From CAZNRY01 sp964575675 (GTDB lineage: Bacteria > Eisenbacteria > RBG-16-71-46 > CAIMUX01 > VGJL01): DNA of 6,613 nucleotides. How positions within the stretch are numbered: position 1 is the first letter of the stretch; every line of letters starts with the position of its first letter. A model generated the notes under the pieces. The model saw only the letters and a list, made by a program, of their open reading frames with translations. It was not told where the DNA came from and ran no database searches. Of this stretch, positions 5,208 through 6,613 are shown piece after piece. A program made the translations under genes and the position numbers. The DNA is taken from contig CAZNRY010000192.1 of the NCBI GenBank assembly GCA_964575675.1, positions 1 through 6,613 of the forward strand, written 5' to 3'.

Positions 5208-6613
5208 CTACCGGAACGCTGCCTTGATCCGCCCCCAGCTCGTGGCCTCCACGGGTGAGGCGGCGCAGTTCATTCCGAGCCCCCCGATGAGAAGCCCGCA
5301 GGGGGACGCGCCCGGCAGGCACGGGGAGCCGTCCGAGAGGCCGTAGTCGCCTTCGCTTGTCGGGAGGGACCCGCATGCCGGAAGGTCGCAGAAGAGCGGA
5401 TCGCTACCGACCTGGTCCCCGAGATACTGCACCTGGCCGGGACCGGTGATCCGGCTCGGATCCTCGGCGCAGCAGTCGAAACGCAGCGTGCTCGCGCCGC
5501 TCACGTATGCGTCGTCCGTGCCGCACCCGGCCCAGACGATGACCCGGGTGAGGGAAAGGTCAGAAGTCCCCGCGGCATGGACGATGCTTCCGGTGCCCCC
5601 GGCCTCGTTCCGCACGATCGTCGTGCCGGAGAAAGTGAGGATTCCGGAGTCGGAGAACACCCCGCCGCCGTTTCGAGTCGCGCGGTTACCGGTGACGAGA
5701 CAGTCCTCGAAGGAGCCGAGACTCTGGAAGTAGTCGCCGGACACCGCGTCGATGCCGCCACCGTCCTCCGCGGAGTCGTTGCCGGCGATCCGGCAGCGGG
5801 CGAAGCGCGGCGCATCGTACGTCGACCAGAGGTAGATGCCGCCTCCGGAATACCGGGAGACGTTTCCTTCGATCGCGCAATCTTCGAAGACCGTCGGACA
5901 ATCGCCCTGGAGGAAGACCCCGCCGCCATTGTTCGCCGTGTTACCGGTGATCGGGCAATTCGTGAGGTGTGCCGCCGATTCGGCGATGTAGCAGGCGCCG
6001 CCCCAGCTCAGCGCCGAGTTTCCGTCCATGACGCAGTCCGTGAGCACGGCATCCGAGTAGCCGGCGTAAAGCGCGCCGCCGAAGCCGCTCGCGGAGTTTC
6101 CTCGGAAGACGCACGACGTGAGCCGCACGTCGGAGCCGCCAGCGAGGTAGACCGCGCCGCCGTGCCCGGCCGTGCAGTCCTCGATGGCAATGTTCTGGAG
6201 GACCGGGCTCGAGCGAAGGCAGTAGAGGCCGGCCCCGCTGCTCGCCGAGCAGCCCGAGACGATGCAGTTCGTGATCGTCGGTCCGGGGCTGTCCTGGCAG
6301 AAGAAGCCACCGCCGTCACCGTTGAAGGGGGCATGGGCGCTTCGGACCGTGAAACCCTCGACGGTAGCGTCCGCAGTCTCGCCGTGCTGGAAGGCGAAGC
6401 CGCGATCGTCCCCCTCGCAGTCGATGGTGGTGGCGTTCGGGCCCGCGGGTGCGATGAGGTGAAGATTGACCCCGCCGAAGTCGAGGTTCTTGTTCAAGGG
6501 GCCGGTGTACGTACCGGCGTGGACCTCGACAATGTCCCCGTGGGTGCAGGCGTAGATGGCGGGCTGGATGGCCGTGAAGTCCCCGCTCCCGTCCTTCCCC
6601 ACGACGTACGTCG
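5208..6613 (-). CDS. Secreted right-handed parallel beta-helix protein, N-terminus outside the window
   Basis: The frame is open to the right edge, where the codons before the GTG at 6602 read T-Y-V. TYVV-GKDGSGDFTAIQPAI is a normal start of the beta-helix domain, so the GTG is an internal valine and the signal peptide lies outside the window. Counting from that valine (residue 1), the first turns cover 1-60 (GDIVEVHAGTYTG, 22-34). About ten Gly/Asn/Cys-rich rungs of 24-31 residues cover 112-376, of the form C-V-x-x-G-N-x-A-x-x-G-G-G-x-Y. A closing cap has SDPLFCDLPAC (400-410), DGSPCLPGASPCG (424-436) and IGGLGMNC (439-446). The last residues are TSWGRIKAAFR (454-464). These proteins are related in fold to polysaccharide lyases and adhesins, but no lyase catalytic site is evident. 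I infer an extracellular structural or glycan-binding role. The lipoprotein gene follows on the same strand. Confidence 0.85.
   Translation of the reverse strand, partial: TYVVGKDGSGDFTAIQPAIYACTHGDIVEVHAGTYTGPLNKNLDFGGVNLHLIAPAGPNATTIDCEGDDRGFAFQHGETADATVEGFTVRSAHAPFNGDGGGFFCQDSPGPTITNCIVSGCSASSGAGLYCLRSSPVLQNIAIEDCTAGHGGAVYLAGGSDVRLTSCVFRGNSASGFGGALYAGYSDAVLTDCVMDGNSALSWGGACYIAESAAHLTNCPITGNTANNGGGVFLQGDCPTVFEDCAIEGNVSRYSGGGIYLWSTYDAPRFARCRIAGNDSAEDGGGIDAVSGDYFQSLGSFEDCLVTGNRATRNGGGVFSDSGILTFSGTTIVRNEAGGTGSIVHAAGTSDLSLTRVIVWAGCGTDDAYVSGASTLRFDCCAEDPSRITGPGQVQYLGDQVGSDPLFCDLPACGSLPTSEGDYGLSDGSPCLPGASPCGLLIGGLGMNCAASPVEATSWGRIKAAFR
5475..6269 (-). repeat. Protein-level tandem repeats (beta-helix rungs)
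   Basis: This stretch encodes about ten degenerate rungs. Six of them carry cysteine at the same place (residues 164, 190, 216, 242, 270 and 301, with residue 1 at 6602), at 26, 26, 26, 28 and 31 residue steps. Each of these cysteines is followed five residues later by Asn in a 'GN' turn (169, 195, 221, 247, 275, 306) and then by GGG/GGA and an aromatic or hydrophobic strand. DNA identity between rungs is modest, so this is an old protein repeat and not a recent DNA duplication. Confidence 0.65.

Noticed and set aside
3717..5258. A 513-codon plus-strand open frame
   Set aside because: It is Arg/Asp/Val/Gly-rich, without structure, and antisense to the lipoprotein gene, whose lipobox, Fn3 domains and beta-helix are clear.
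5475..6269. A DNA tandem repeat or CRISPR-like array in the beta-helix gene
   Set aside because: The periodicity is at the protein level only. Units vary in length and the DNA copies are diverged, with no conserved repeat and spacer pattern.
6600..6602. GTG as the start of the right-hand beta-helix protein
   Set aside because: The frame stays open upstream to the edge and the preceding codons T-Y-V complete the usual domain start; a signal peptide would also be expected further upstream.

Overview
The window is high-GC bacterial DNA with densely packed genes. Six protein genes are supported: two on the minus strand at the left, two on the plus strand in the middle, and two on the minus strand at the right. 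I see no rRNA, tRNA, CRISPR array or insertion sequence. The right-hand genes point to an uncultured, envelope-rich lineage of the Candidatus Eisenbacteria / Krumholzibacteria / FCB-like kind. They encode secreted parallel beta-helix proteins opening with a T-Y-V-V-G-x-D-G-S-G-D-F-like block, closing with a 'DPLFCD ... SPCLPG.SPCG..IGGLG..C' block, and carrying a short 'TSWGRIKAAFR' tail. This assignment rests on memory of protein style, not on a search.

Left block (1-1571, minus strand). A 237-residue two-helix membrane protein (1571 to 858) is followed after 8 bases by a gene that runs off the left edge (849 to 1, 283 codons visible). The second protein resembles the N-terminal region of 'type IV secretory system conjugative DNA transfer' (VirD4/TraG/HerA-like) ATPases. 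The motor domain would lie outside the window. The membrane protein resembles an unnamed conserved family that I associate with such ATPases. The pair is the best candidate for an under-described machine.

Middle block (1572-3260). A 184-base divergent promoter region separates the left block from two plus-strand genes 20 bases apart. The first is a 208-residue exported, alanine/glycine-rich protein with two glycine-zipper stretches. The second is a 285-residue exported protein with an HELAH zinc-protease-like motif and a Cys/aromatic insert. They look like a two-gene envelope operon.

Convergent gap (3261-3428). This holds no gene. It contains three successive inverted repeats that could form hairpins, none with a clear T-tract.

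Right block (3429-6613, minus strand). A beta-helix protein entering from the right edge (5208-6613) is followed after 42 bases by a 578-residue lipoprotein with two fibronectin type III domains and a beta-helix (3429-5165). They are probably co-transcribed and act at or outside the cell surface. The link between the three blocks is positional only; nothing in the sequence shows that they share a function.
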